Assembly (NCBI RefSeq): GCF_022811845.1
Contig: NZ_CP064266.1
Span: 806,001-870,000 of the forward strand
Length of the DNA: 64,000 bases
Direction: 5' to 3'
Source of the DNA: Bacillus pseudomycoides
Lineage (GTDB): Bacteria; Bacillota; Bacilli; Bacillales; Bacillaceae_G
Shown: positions 26,227 to 34,335 of the stretch, one piece after another
Position numbering within the stretch: the stretch's first letter is position 1
Layout of the letters: every line of letters starts with the position of its first letter
Made by a program: the position numbers and the translations under genes
The notes under the pieces: generated by a model
What the model was told of the DNA's origin: nothing
The model's input: the letters and a program-made list of their open reading frames with translations, nothing else
The model's database searches: none

Positions 26227-26257
26227 ATCATACTCCCTCACGTAACTGGAGGTTCAA
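26227..26257 (-). promoter_or_regulatory. MerR-type promoter with 19-bp spacer
   Basis: Minus-strand TTGAAC-N19-TATGAT. The long spacer contains the dyad CTCC...GGAG around GTTACGTGAG, as expected for promoters that MerR-family activators untwist. It drives the adjacent MerR-type gene. Confidence 0.65.
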
Positions 26258-26348
26258 GTATTAAATCGCTTCAAATTTCCTCAAAGAATGATTCCCCCCT
26301 TTCACTCATATATTGAACTATTACTTCTTCTTAAGGAGGGCTTCCTTA

Positions 26349-27071
26349 ATGCGTGCGCCTTTATCCTTTGATAAAGATACTGCCATATTGTTAGCTTCTT
26401 GCTGCGAGTTAACATATGATCAATATAAACAAAATGGAGTTTTTCAAATACCTGATGGATTTCAATATGTACAAGGCTTTCAAGCAAAGGCCATTCAAAC
26501 AACAGAATGGTTTGGCTTCATATTAGAATCTGAGGATACCATCGTCGTTGCCTTTCGGGGAACACAAACTGATCCAGATTGGATTATTGATTCACTTGTG
26601 AACCAAAAACCTTATCCATACGCCTTAAATAGCGGAAACGTTCATAACGGCTTTCTCTCTATTTATGAATCTTGCCGTGATACGATTATGGATATGCTCG
26701 TATCTTTACCATCACAAAAAAAACTACTCGCTACAGGACATAGCCTTGGCGGAGCACTTGCTACACTTCACATATTAGACGCGCGAGTAAACACTGCGTT
26801 TGCACAATATGGTCTCTATAACTTTGCTTCTCCCAAAGTCGGCGATATCACTTTTCGAAACTACTATAAAATGCAAGTAGCAAGCAGCTTTCGCTTCGTT
26901 AATTTATTCGATGTCGTCCCGCTTCTTCCCCCGCGCAAAGTGAATTTTAATGACCACGACTGGGAGTATACACATGTTCATCACAACTTAACATTTACGA
27001 AAAATACAAAATCTATCATCAACAACCACGCCATGACAACATACAAAACATGTCTGACTTCTCATTTTTGA
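26349..27071 (+). CDS. Class 3 lipase-like hydrolase
   Basis: Start at the ATG at 26349, 8 nt after AAGGAGGG; 240 residues. The lipase_3 hallmarks are VVAFRGTQ (oxyanion strand), the nucleophile elbow TGHSLGGALA, and the acid in NLFDVVPLLPP, with a histidine near HVHHNL. There is no signal peptide, so the enzyme seems to be cytoplasmic or membrane-associated. The substrate is unknown; phospholipid or monoacylglycerol are typical for the fold. It is divergent from the MerR gene. Confidence 0.85.
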   Translation: MRAPLSFDKDTAILLASCCELTYDQYKQNGVFQIPDGFQYVQGFQAKAIQTTEWFGFILESEDTIVVAFRGTQTDPDWIIDSLVNQKPYPYALNSGNVHNGFLSIYESCRDTIMDMLVSLPSQKKLLATGHSLGGALATLHILDARVNTAFAQYGLYNFASPKVGDITFRNYYKMQVASSFRFVNLFDVVPLLPPRKVNFNDHDWEYTHVHHNLTFTKNTKSIINNHAMTTYKTCLTSHF

Positions 27072-27147
27072 AACGGAAACATTTAGAAATAGGATGGTAG
27101 TATCTTATAATAATATATGTAACTAACTTTGGATAAGGGGACCATAC

Positions 27148-27261
27148 ATGCTAAAATATTTCTTTGCACTTTTTCTTGTTCTATTATTTGTAGTTACGGG
27201 TTTCTTTACATTCTCATACTTTGCTACAGAGGAATATGGCGGAACTGGTGTGCTTTATTAA
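27148..27261 (+). CDS. 37-residue single-span membrane peptide
   Basis: A short frame with AAGGGG 8 nt before its ATG. It encodes one hydrophobic segment (residues about 4-26, LKYFFALFLVLLFVVTGFF) and a short hydrophilic tail ending GVLY. A strong hairpin terminator follows 40 bp downstream, and an AT-rich stretch with TATAAT-like sequence lies upstream, so it looks like an independent small gene. No function can be assigned. It could be a stress-induced membrane peptide. Confidence 0.6.
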   Translation: MLKYFFALFLVLLFVVTGFFTFSYFATEEYGGTGVLY

Positions 27262-27299
27262 GTGAACCCTTATATTTCGGTAGTAAACTAAAACAACTA

Positions 27300-27335
27300 G
27301 TCAAAACCGCTTGGAACCTTCCAAGCGGTTTTGAC
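27300..27335. terminator. Terminator after small membrane gene
   Basis: Perfect 17-bp stem GTCAAAACCGCTTGGAA / TTCCAAGCGGTTTTGAC with a 2-nt loop. It serves both the small gene and the convergent acetyltransferase. Confidence 0.85.
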
Positions 27336-27336
27336 T

Positions 27337-27891
27337 TCACCAAGCAATATTATATTCTTGTTTTAAAAGAGAATATACCTTAGAATCACAATACCTCTCA
27401 TTGATTTTTACACTTTGCCTCAATGTTCCTTCATAGATCATCTGTAACTTTTGCATCACTCGTTCAGACGCTATATTTTTCACATCACATCTTCCTTCAA
27501 TGCGATTCAAACTTAACTCCTGAAAACCAAATTTTATCAACTCTTCTAATGCTTCAACAATGAGACCCTTTCCCCAATACAATGGACTAATAACCGCTCC
27601 TAAAGAAGCATTACTGTGTGGTAATATCCAAATTCCACATGTTCCTATTGCTTTTTGATTCTCCTGAAGCATAACGGACCAAACAAAGGCCTTACCTTCT
27701 TTTGTTGCTTTCATCATCTTTTCTAGTAAACTGTGAGTCTCTTCTTTATTTTCATGTACATTTCGAGGTACATATGTAGTCGTTTGAGGTTCCGAATAAA
27801 CTTCAAACAAATCGTCTAAATGAGACATATCTAATTTTGTTAATAGCAGACGTTTTGTTTCTAAATTCGGGAGTTCATAGCTATTTTGCAT
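27337..27891 (-). CDS. GNAT acetyltransferase (RimJ/RimL-like)
   Basis: A 184-residue protein with the pattern of the RimJ/RimL/Acetyltransf_3 group: ETKRLLLTKLDMSHLDDLFEVYS at the start, the beta-4 strand IGTCGIWIL, the acetyl-CoA region LYWGKGLIVEALEELIKFGF and the NIASERVMQKLQM motif of motif B. It should transfer an acetyl group to an amine, possibly a protein N-terminus or a small molecule; the target is unknown. It stands alone between two terminators. Confidence 0.88.
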   Translation of the reverse strand: MQNSYELPNLETKRLLLTKLDMSHLDDLFEVYSEPQTTTYVPRNVHENKEETHSLLEKMMKATKEGKAFVWSVMLQENQKAIGTCGIWILPHSNASLGAVISPLYWGKGLIVEALEELIKFGFQELSLNRIEGRCDVKNIASERVMQKLQMIYEGTLRQSVKINERYCDSKVYSLLKQEYNIAW

Positions 27892-27929
27892 ACTTCCACC
27901 TCAGTTCATAATTATTTTTTCATAATAAA

Positions 27930-27962
27930 TAAAAGCCCCTCCACCCCTTCGCAAGGGACTTT
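27930..27962 (-). terminator. Terminator of the glg operon
   Basis: Minus-strand stem AAAGTCCCTT...AGGGGCTTT with a T-rich tail, just after glgP. Confidence 0.65.
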
Positions 27963-27982
27963 ATCTTATTTCTATATTCATC

Positions 27983-30391
27983 TTATGAAAGCTTAACTCT
28001 ATCACCAATACCCCAAATCTCATTACTATACTGTAAAATCGTTCGGTCACTCGCAAAGTGCCCAGATTGTGCAATGTTAATGATCGACATTTCTAGCCAC
28101 TTTCTTCTGTTTTCATAGGATCTGCCTACATCTTCTTGACGCTCTGCATATGGACTAAAATCACGAAGAACAAAGTATTCGTCGTTTTGGATAACAAGAG
28201 AATCATAAATCGCTTCAAATTCAGCTCCAGCATTTGTGAAAAAGTCATTTATTAGCTGATCCACTACCTTTTTAATGTGCATATTGTGGTGGTAATAATC
28301 ATTTGCACGATAGCCGCCATTTTGATAATAATGAAGCACTTCTTCCGCTGTTAAGCCAAAGATAAAACAGGATTCATCCCCTACTTTTTTCCTAATTTCA
28401 ATATTGGCCCCATCCAGTGTTCCGAGCGTAATTGCACCATTCATCATAAACTTCATATTCCCTGTTCCGGATGCTTCTTTACTCGCCGTTGAAATTTGTT
28501 CACTTACATCTGCTGCTGGAAAAATATCTTCCGCTAAAGAAACACGATAGTTTTCTAGAAAGATAACTTTCATATATTGACTCACATACGGATCTTCATT
28601 TACCTTTCTAGCCAGTTCGTTTATTAATTTAATAATTTTTTTCGCATAATAATAGCCTGGCGATGCTTTCGCACCAAAAATAAATGTACGTGGATAAAAC
28701 GAAAATCCAGAATCTTCCTTCAAACGATTGTACAAATATAAAATATGTAACACATTTAATAATTGCCTTTTGTAAGCATGCAATCGTTTTACTTGTACAT
28801 CAAAAATGGAACTTGGATCAATAATAATCCCCATTTTATTATGAATCTGCTCTGATAAAATATGTTTACGCTCTTGCTTTACATCTTGCAACTTATCTTG
28901 AAAAGCAGTGTCATACCGGTAATCTTGCAGCAATTGCAATCCCTGTGGCTGCTTCTTCCATTCCTCTCCAATCGCTTCAGAAATAAGATTGGTAAGCTGC
29001 GGATTTGCTTTCATAAGCCAGCGTCTATGCGTGATTCCATTTGTCTTATTATTAAATTTTCCTGGGTAAAATTCATAAAACAACCTCATTTCACGTTGTT
29101 TTAAAATTTCCGTATGAATTTTTGCAACGCCATTTACACTATAACTTCCCACAATTGCTAAATGCGCCATTTTGACAAGATTATGCGCAATAATCGCCAT
29201 GTCTTCAATCCGCTTCCAATCATACGGATATCGCTCCCATAGTTCATGGCAAAAGCGTTCATTAATTTCTTCAATAATCATATAAATCCGTGGTAACAAC
29301 GATTTAAAGATATGAATCGGCCACTTCTCAAGAGCCTCTGACAATGTTGTATGGTTCGTATAAGAAATCGTCTGAGTTGTAATGTTCCACGCTTCTTCCC
29401 AAGAGAGCTTTTCCTCATCTAATAAAATACGCATAAGTTCTGGAATCGCAAGGACCGGGTGTGTATCATTAATATGAATTGCAATTTTATCATGTAAATT
29501 ACGAAGCGTCCCATTTCGCTCTCTATGCATGCGAACAATGTTTTGTAAGCTTGCTGATACAAGAAAATACTGTTGTTTTAACCGTAGTATTTTCCCTTCG
29601 TCATGCGTATCATCTGGGTATAAAAATTCTGATACCGCTTCTGTTTCGCGTTTATACTTCAAAATATCTTTACAGTTTTGCGGGAAAGGAACTGGTTCTG
29701 CATTCCAAAGACGAAGTGTATTCACAGTATCTGTTTCATACCCAACAACTGGAACATCATAAGGCACCGCCATAATGACTTCCGCATCAGTATGACGAAA
29801 TTCTAAACGGCCATTGATTTGCACAGCTTCCACTTGTCCGAAATAACTTACTTCCACCGCTTGATCATGTCTCCTTACTTCCCATACATTTTCATGACGA
29901 AGCCACTGTTCAGGCAACTCAACCTGGTATCCACCGACAATTTTCTGATCAAATAAACCATGCTTATAACGAATACCACATCCGTGCCCAGGAAGATTTA
30001 AAGATGCCAATGAATCAAGAAAGCAGGCTGCAAGGCGACCGAGTCCTCCATTACCAAGCCCTGCATCCGCTTCACTTTCTTCTAATTCTTTCAATGAAAT
30101 TCCAAGTTCTGAAAGACCTTGTTCACATACATCACGTATTCCTAAATTTAGTAAGTTACTACCGAGCAAACGGCCAAGTAAAAACTCAATGGATAAGTAA
30201 TACATTTGCTTTTGATTCCCTGCCCGGTACCTTTCATTTGTTGCAATCCAATGCTGATTTATATACTCACGTACCATATGTCCAAGTGTATTATACTGAT
30301 CACGACTTGTAGAATCTTTGAAACTTTTTCCATACATCGTTTCTAGTTTTTCTAAAAAAGCTACTTTAAAGCTTTCAACATGAGTAAACAT
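27983..30391 (-). CDS. glgP: Glycogen phosphorylase
   Basis: An 802-residue enzyme, the normal length. It releases glucose-1-phosphate from the non-reducing ends of glycogen. The pyridoxal-phosphate lysine lies in EASGTGNMKFMMNGA, and the phosphate/PLP-contact region GLGNGGLGRLAACFLDS is near residue 110. It is the last gene of glgB-C-D-A-P, separated from glgA by 11 nt, so synthesis and breakdown enzymes come from one transcript, as in other bacilli. Confidence 0.97.
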   Translation of the reverse strand: MFTHVESFKVAFLEKLETMYGKSFKDSTSRDQYNTLGHMVREYINQHWIATNERYRAGNQKQMYYLSIEFLLGRLLGSNLLNLGIRDVCEQGLSELGISLKELEESEADAGLGNGGLGRLAACFLDSLASLNLPGHGCGIRYKHGLFDQKIVGGYQVELPEQWLRHENVWEVRRHDQAVEVSYFGQVEAVQINGRLEFRHTDAEVIMAVPYDVPVVGYETDTVNTLRLWNAEPVPFPQNCKDILKYKRETEAVSEFLYPDDTHDEGKILRLKQQYFLVSASLQNIVRMHRERNGTLRNLHDKIAIHINDTHPVLAIPELMRILLDEEKLSWEEAWNITTQTISYTNHTTLSEALEKWPIHIFKSLLPRIYMIIEEINERFCHELWERYPYDWKRIEDMAIIAHNLVKMAHLAIVGSYSVNGVAKIHTEILKQREMRLFYEFYPGKFNNKTNGITHRRWLMKANPQLTNLISEAIGEEWKKQPQGLQLLQDYRYDTAFQDKLQDVKQERKHILSEQIHNKMGIIIDPSSIFDVQVKRLHAYKRQLLNVLHILYLYNRLKEDSGFSFYPRTFIFGAKASPGYYYAKKIIKLINELARKVNEDPYVSQYMKVIFLENYRVSLAEDIFPAADVSEQISTASKEASGTGNMKFMMNGAITLGTLDGANIEIRKKVGDESCFIFGLTAEEVLHYYQNGGYRANDYYHHNMHIKKVVDQLINDFFTNAGAEFEAIYDSLVIQNDEYFVLRDFSPYAERQEDVGRSYENRRKWLEMSIINIAQSGHFASDRTILQYSNEIWGIGDRVKLS

Positions 30392-30402
30392 CTTTTCACC
30401 AC

Positions 30403-31839
30403 CTAAGAGTGTTTCAGCAAACTTTTATATAGTTCCTTGTATTCAAGAGCCGACTTTTTCCAGCTATAATCTTCTGTCATCGCCTGTTTTACAAGCTGAT
30501 CCCATACCGGTTTATTATGATAATACTTCAGCGCACGACGAACTGTATGTAACATGTCATGAGCATTAAAATTTCTAAAACTGAAGCCATTTCCAGTCTC
30601 CATCTTCTCATTATAAGACTGAACTGTATCATTCAAGCCTCCAGTCTCTCTTACAATTGGAATGACACCATACGCCAGTGCAATGAGCTGTCCAAGTCCA
30701 CACGGTTCAAATAATGACGGCATTAAAAACAAATCACTACCTGCATATACTTGATGTGCTAACTCTTCATTAAAACCAATATACACTTTTACTTTTTCAG
30801 GATATTCGTATGCCATCCACACGAAAAATTGCTCATACTCAGAATCTCCTGATCCTAAAATGATGCATTGTACATCTTCTTCCATCATTTCATGAAAGAT
30901 AGTGCGCACTAAGTCGAGACCTTTTTGCTTTGTTAATCTTGTTACCATTGAAATAATTGGTGTATCCTCTTTTTCTGGCAAACCAAAGTAACGCTGCAAT
31001 GCACGTTTATTTTCTTGCTTATCATATAGCGACTCAGCATCATACTGCTCAGTAATAAACGAGTCCGTTTTCGGATTATATACGCTCGTATCAATACCAT
31101 TTACAATCCCGCTCAGCTTATCATTATATTTACGCAACAAACCATCTAGTTTTTCACCAAAAAATTCGTATTGAATCTCTTCTTTATATGTCGGGCTAAC
31201 TGCTGTAATGCGATCCGAAGCGATAATACCGCCTTTCATGAAGTTAACATTCCCATAAAATTCGAGCTGTTCACTATGAAAATATTCATCACCAAGTTCT
31301 AGTAAATCATGCATAACTTCACGAGAAAAGACACCTTGGAACTGTAAATTATGGATCGTATAAACCGTTTTAATATGTTGATATAACGGGTTGTCCCCAT
31401 ACTTCTCACGTAGTAAAAAATTCGCCATCGCTGTATGCCAATCATGACTATGAAGAATATCCACTTCAAAATCTAAATGCGGCAAACACTCTAACACCGC
31501 TTTAGAAAAAAAAGAAAAACGTTCTCCATCATCATAATGTCCATACAGTGAATCTCTTTTAAAATAATATTCATTATCGATTAAATAATACGTAATACCA
31601 TCTTGCTCGCCTTTTAAAATCCCGCAATATTGGTTTCGCCAGCCAAGCTGAACATTAATTACCTTATGAAGCGTACATGCTTCTCGTAAATGCTTAGGGA
31701 TAAGACTATAGTTTGGAAGTATAATACGGACGTTTACCCCTAATTTTTTTAATTCTTTTGGAAGTGCACCCGCAACATCTGCTAAACCTCCTGATTTAAT
31801 AAACGGTACGCATTCTGATACTGCAAATAAAATATTCAC
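30403..31839 (-). CDS. glgA: Glycogen synthase
   Basis: A GT5 enzyme that extends alpha-1,4-glucan from ADP-glucose. The ADP-glucose-binding motif KSGGLADVAGALP is near the start, and SLFEPCGLGQLIALAYG is near residue 380. GTG at 31839 gives the usual MNILFAVSECVPF beginning; a GTG 12 nt upstream is possible, and neither has a strong ribosome-binding site. It lies about 310 nt downstream of glgD, an unusually long gap for this operon. Confidence 0.95.
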   Translation of the reverse strand: MNILFAVSECVPFIKSGGLADVAGALPKELKKLGVNVRIILPNYSLIPKHLREACTLHKVINVQLGWRNQYCGILKGEQDGITYYLIDNEYYFKRDSLYGHYDDGERFSFFSKAVLECLPHLDFEVDILHSHDWHTAMANFLLREKYGDNPLYQHIKTVYTIHNLQFQGVFSREVMHDLLELGDEYFHSEQLEFYGNVNFMKGGIIASDRITAVSPTYKEEIQYEFFGEKLDGLLRKYNDKLSGIVNGIDTSVYNPKTDSFITEQYDAESLYDKQENKRALQRYFGLPEKEDTPIISMVTRLTKQKGLDLVRTIFHEMMEEDVQCIILGSGDSEYEQFFVWMAYEYPEKVKVYIGFNEELAHQVYAGSDLFLMPSLFEPCGLGQLIALAYGVIPIVRETGGLNDTVQSYNEKMETGNGFSFRNFNAHDMLHTVRRALKYYHNKPVWDQLVKQAMTEDYSWKKSALEYKELYKSLLKHS

Positions 31840-31928
31840 GTGTTGTTCCACTGCCTGAAAAGCGTGTACATCCTGGGCCGCCCTTCTTACAGCTTCCTCC
31901 CTTCTAATTTTAAATTCATATAATGATA

Positions 31929-31954
31929 AGCCAGTGAATCAAATTTCACTGGCT
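31929..31954. other. Hairpin in the glgD-glgA gap
   Basis: Perfect 10-bp stem AGCCAGTGAA / TTCACTGGCT with a 6-nt loop, about 90 nt upstream of glgA. No T run follows directly, so it may be an RNA processing or stability element. The gap also holds a 22-28-codon open frame (minus strand) without a good ribosome-binding site. Confidence 0.5.
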
Positions 31955-32150
31955 ATATAACTCTATTTCGATTTTCCTACATAACAATTACGGCTATGGG
32001 AGAAAAGGAAGACTTCTACTCACTTTCTCCTTTTGGTTTTAACTTGGTATGGGGCCAAAAAAGGATTTGACCGCTTCTATGCATGGCTGGACGCTCTCTC
32101 ACACCTAAAAAAGGTATGTTTTAATCCATATTTTCATTTATATTGAGCTT

Positions 32151-33185
32151 TTAAGAATAACTAGTAATATTTTGACTTTGAACACTTCCTTTTTCCACAA
32201 CATGTGGATTATCAGGTGTTCCTGTTAAAACCACACCATCCTCAATCTTAACATCTTTATCAAGAATAACACCGTCTAATATACAGTTATCTCCAACTTG
32301 GCTCTTTTGCATAATAATACTATTTCGAATTACCGAACCTTTTCCAACCTTAACGGAACGAAATACAACACTATTCTCAACTTTCCCTGCAATAATACTT
32401 CCATTTGCAATCATTGTATTTTTCACATTAGCATCTTTCATATAGCGCGTTGGTGGTTCATCTTTTACTTTTGTAAAAATCGGAGCTTCTTTCGTAAATA
32501 ACTGCTTCCAAATCGAAGGCTGCAAAATTTCTAAACTATGTTTATAATAACTTTCAATCGAATCGATCACCGCTACATATCCCGTATGTTCATATGTTCC
32601 AAGGTACAATGATTCTCCTCGCTTTTCTCTAACAACATCAAATAAACTATAATGCTCCATATCTTTATATGTTTCAAATAAATCTAATAATAGCTGTTTC
32701 TTAAGCACATAAGTTTGCAAGGGAACGCCGTCATGGCATACTTCCGTAATATCTGCTTTCGTATGTATATGTCTTTCTAACACTGCTTGAAAATTTATTG
32801 CTGTAACAAGATGACTATTTGTAATGACAACGTACTCTTGTCTACTACGCAGAAAATAGTCGATATGTCTTCTAAAATGAGCAAAGGAACCAAACTCATC
32901 TTGATCACATTGGCAATTCGGAGGAAATAAAAATAGGCCGTCACGTTTTCTATCTAAATCCCATTGTTTTCCTGATCCGAGATGATCCATCAAGGAACGA
33001 TTTTTATGACTCGTAAAAATCGCTACACTATGAATATGGGAATTAACCATATTTGAAAGCATAAAATCAATGAGACGATAACGTCCTCCAAATGGTAGTG
33101 CAGCTAGTGAACGGTGTTCTGTTACTTTCTTTAAAGAAGGAAAGCTCCCTGTTGCATTAATAATTCCTAACATTGATTCTCCCAT
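32151..33185 (-). CDS. glgD: Glucose-1-phosphate adenylyltransferase subunit GlgD
   Basis: 344 residues from ATG at 33185 (AGGGG upstream); an ATG at 33173 is an alternative. It resembles GlgC in fold, but the nucleotide-binding GGxGxRL loop is replaced by NATGSFPSL, so it is the non-catalytic or regulatory subunit found in Firmicutes. The left-handed beta-helix C-terminus (hexapeptide repeats GSIIAGKVENSVVFRSVKVGKG) is clear. It pairs with GlgC and raises its activity. Confidence 0.93.
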   Translation of the reverse strand: MGESMLGIINATGSFPSLKKVTEHRSLAALPFGGRYRLIDFMLSNMVNSHIHSVAIFTSHKNRSLMDHLGSGKQWDLDRKRDGLFLFPPNCQCDQDEFGSFAHFRRHIDYFLRSRQEYVVITNSHLVTAINFQAVLERHIHTKADITEVCHDGVPLQTYVLKKQLLLDLFETYKDMEHYSLFDVVREKRGESLYLGTYEHTGYVAVIDSIESYYKHSLEILQPSIWKQLFTKEAPIFTKVKDEPPTRYMKDANVKNTMIANGSIIAGKVENSVVFRSVKVGKGSVIRNSIIMQKSQVGDNCILDGVILDKDVKIEDGVVLTGTPDNPHVVEKGSVQSQNITSYS

Positions 33186-33204
33186 GTATCTCATCCCCTT
33201 TTGT

Positions 33205-34335
33205 CTATTTGCCTTCTGCGATTAATACAATCTCATCTACATTTTTTTCTGATCGAATCACCGTGTTATCCTCAATTACCATACCTGAGCCAACAATCGC
33301 CTTTTCAATCACAACATTTTTTCCAATTCGAGCCCCTGGCATAACAACGGAATCAATAACTAAGCTTCCTTCCCCTATCGTTACCCCTTGGAATAAAACA
33401 GAATGCTTTACATCTCCCTCAATAACGCATCCTTCATTTATTAACGATTCTTCTACCTTGGCATCCTCAGCTATAAATTGTGGTGGCTCATTGGGGTTAA
33501 CTGAGTAAACGCGCCAATCACGATCATTTAAGTGCAATAAAGATTCATCACGGAGCAAGTCCATATTGGCTTCCCATAAACTTTTAACAGTTCCAACATC
33601 TTTCCAATATCCTTGGAACGGATATGCAATTAATTTCTTTCCTTCATCTAGTAAAAGAGGAAGGACATCTTTTCCAAAGTCATTCGTGGATTCTGGATTT
33701 CTTGCATCCATCTCTAAATATTCTTTTAAAATCGCCCAATTAAAAATATAAATCCCCATTGAGGCCAGATTACTTTTTGGGAACTGTGGTTTTTCCTCAA
33801 ACTCGACAATTTCCATCTCTTCATTCGTATTCATAATTCCAAATCTACTTGCTTCTTCCCAAGGTACTTCAATAACAGAAATTGAAACATCCGCTTCTTT
33901 TTCAATATGGTAATCTAACATTTTGCTGTAATCCATTTTATAAATATGATCTCCTGATAAAATCAGAACATATTCCGGATCGTACTGATGCAAATAGTTT
34001 AAATTTTGATAAATCGCACTAGCTGTTCCTGTATACCATTTCACTCCTGAAGATTCCGAGTACGGGGGCAGTACAGTCACGCCGCCATTGACACGGTCCA
34101 AATCCCAAGCATTCCCAATTCCAATGTAACTATGAAGCTCAAGTGGCTGATACTGCGTTAAAATTCCAACCGTTTCAATACCAGAGTTTGCACAATTACT
34201 TAACGTGAAATCAATAATTCGGTACTTACCGCCAAATGGAACAGCTGGCTTTGCTAGATTTTTTGTTAAAGCACTTAAACGACTACCCTTTCCTCCTGCT
34301 AGTAACATTGCTACGCACGTCTGCTTTTGAACCAT
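33205..34335 (-). CDS. glgC: Glucose-1-phosphate adenylyltransferase
   Basis: A 376-residue nucleotidyltransferase that makes ADP-glucose. The pyrophosphorylase loop LLAGGKGSRLSALTKNLAKP is intact, the metal-binding aspartate lies in LILSGDHIYKMDY, and the substrate lysine in EFEEKPQFP. A beta-helix domain follows from residue about 290. Its first 53 nt overlap the end of glgB in another frame, with AAAGGGGAG upstream of the start. Confidence 0.97.
   Translation of the reverse strand: MVQKQTCVAMLLAGGKGSRLSALTKNLAKPAVPFGGKYRIIDFTLSNCANSGIETVGILTQYQPLELHSYIGIGNAWDLDRVNGGVTVLPPYSESSGVKWYTGTASAIYQNLNYLHQYDPEYVLILSGDHIYKMDYSKMLDYHIEKEADVSISVIEVPWEEASRFGIMNTNEEMEIVEFEEKPQFPKSNLASMGIYIFNWAILKEYLEMDARNPESTNDFGKDVLPLLLDEGKKLIAYPFQGYWKDVGTVKSLWEANMDLLRDESLLHLNDRDWRVYSVNPNEPPQFIAEDAKVEESLINEGCVIEGDVKHSVLFQGVTIGEGSLVIDSVVMPGARIGKNVVIEKAIVGSGMVIEDNTVIRSEKNVDEIVLIAEGK

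Noticed and set aside
27129..27383. 84-codon frame overlapping the small membrane gene
   Set aside because: It reads through a terminator and into the acetyltransferase end. The other frame at 27148 has the ribosome-binding site and the membrane pattern.
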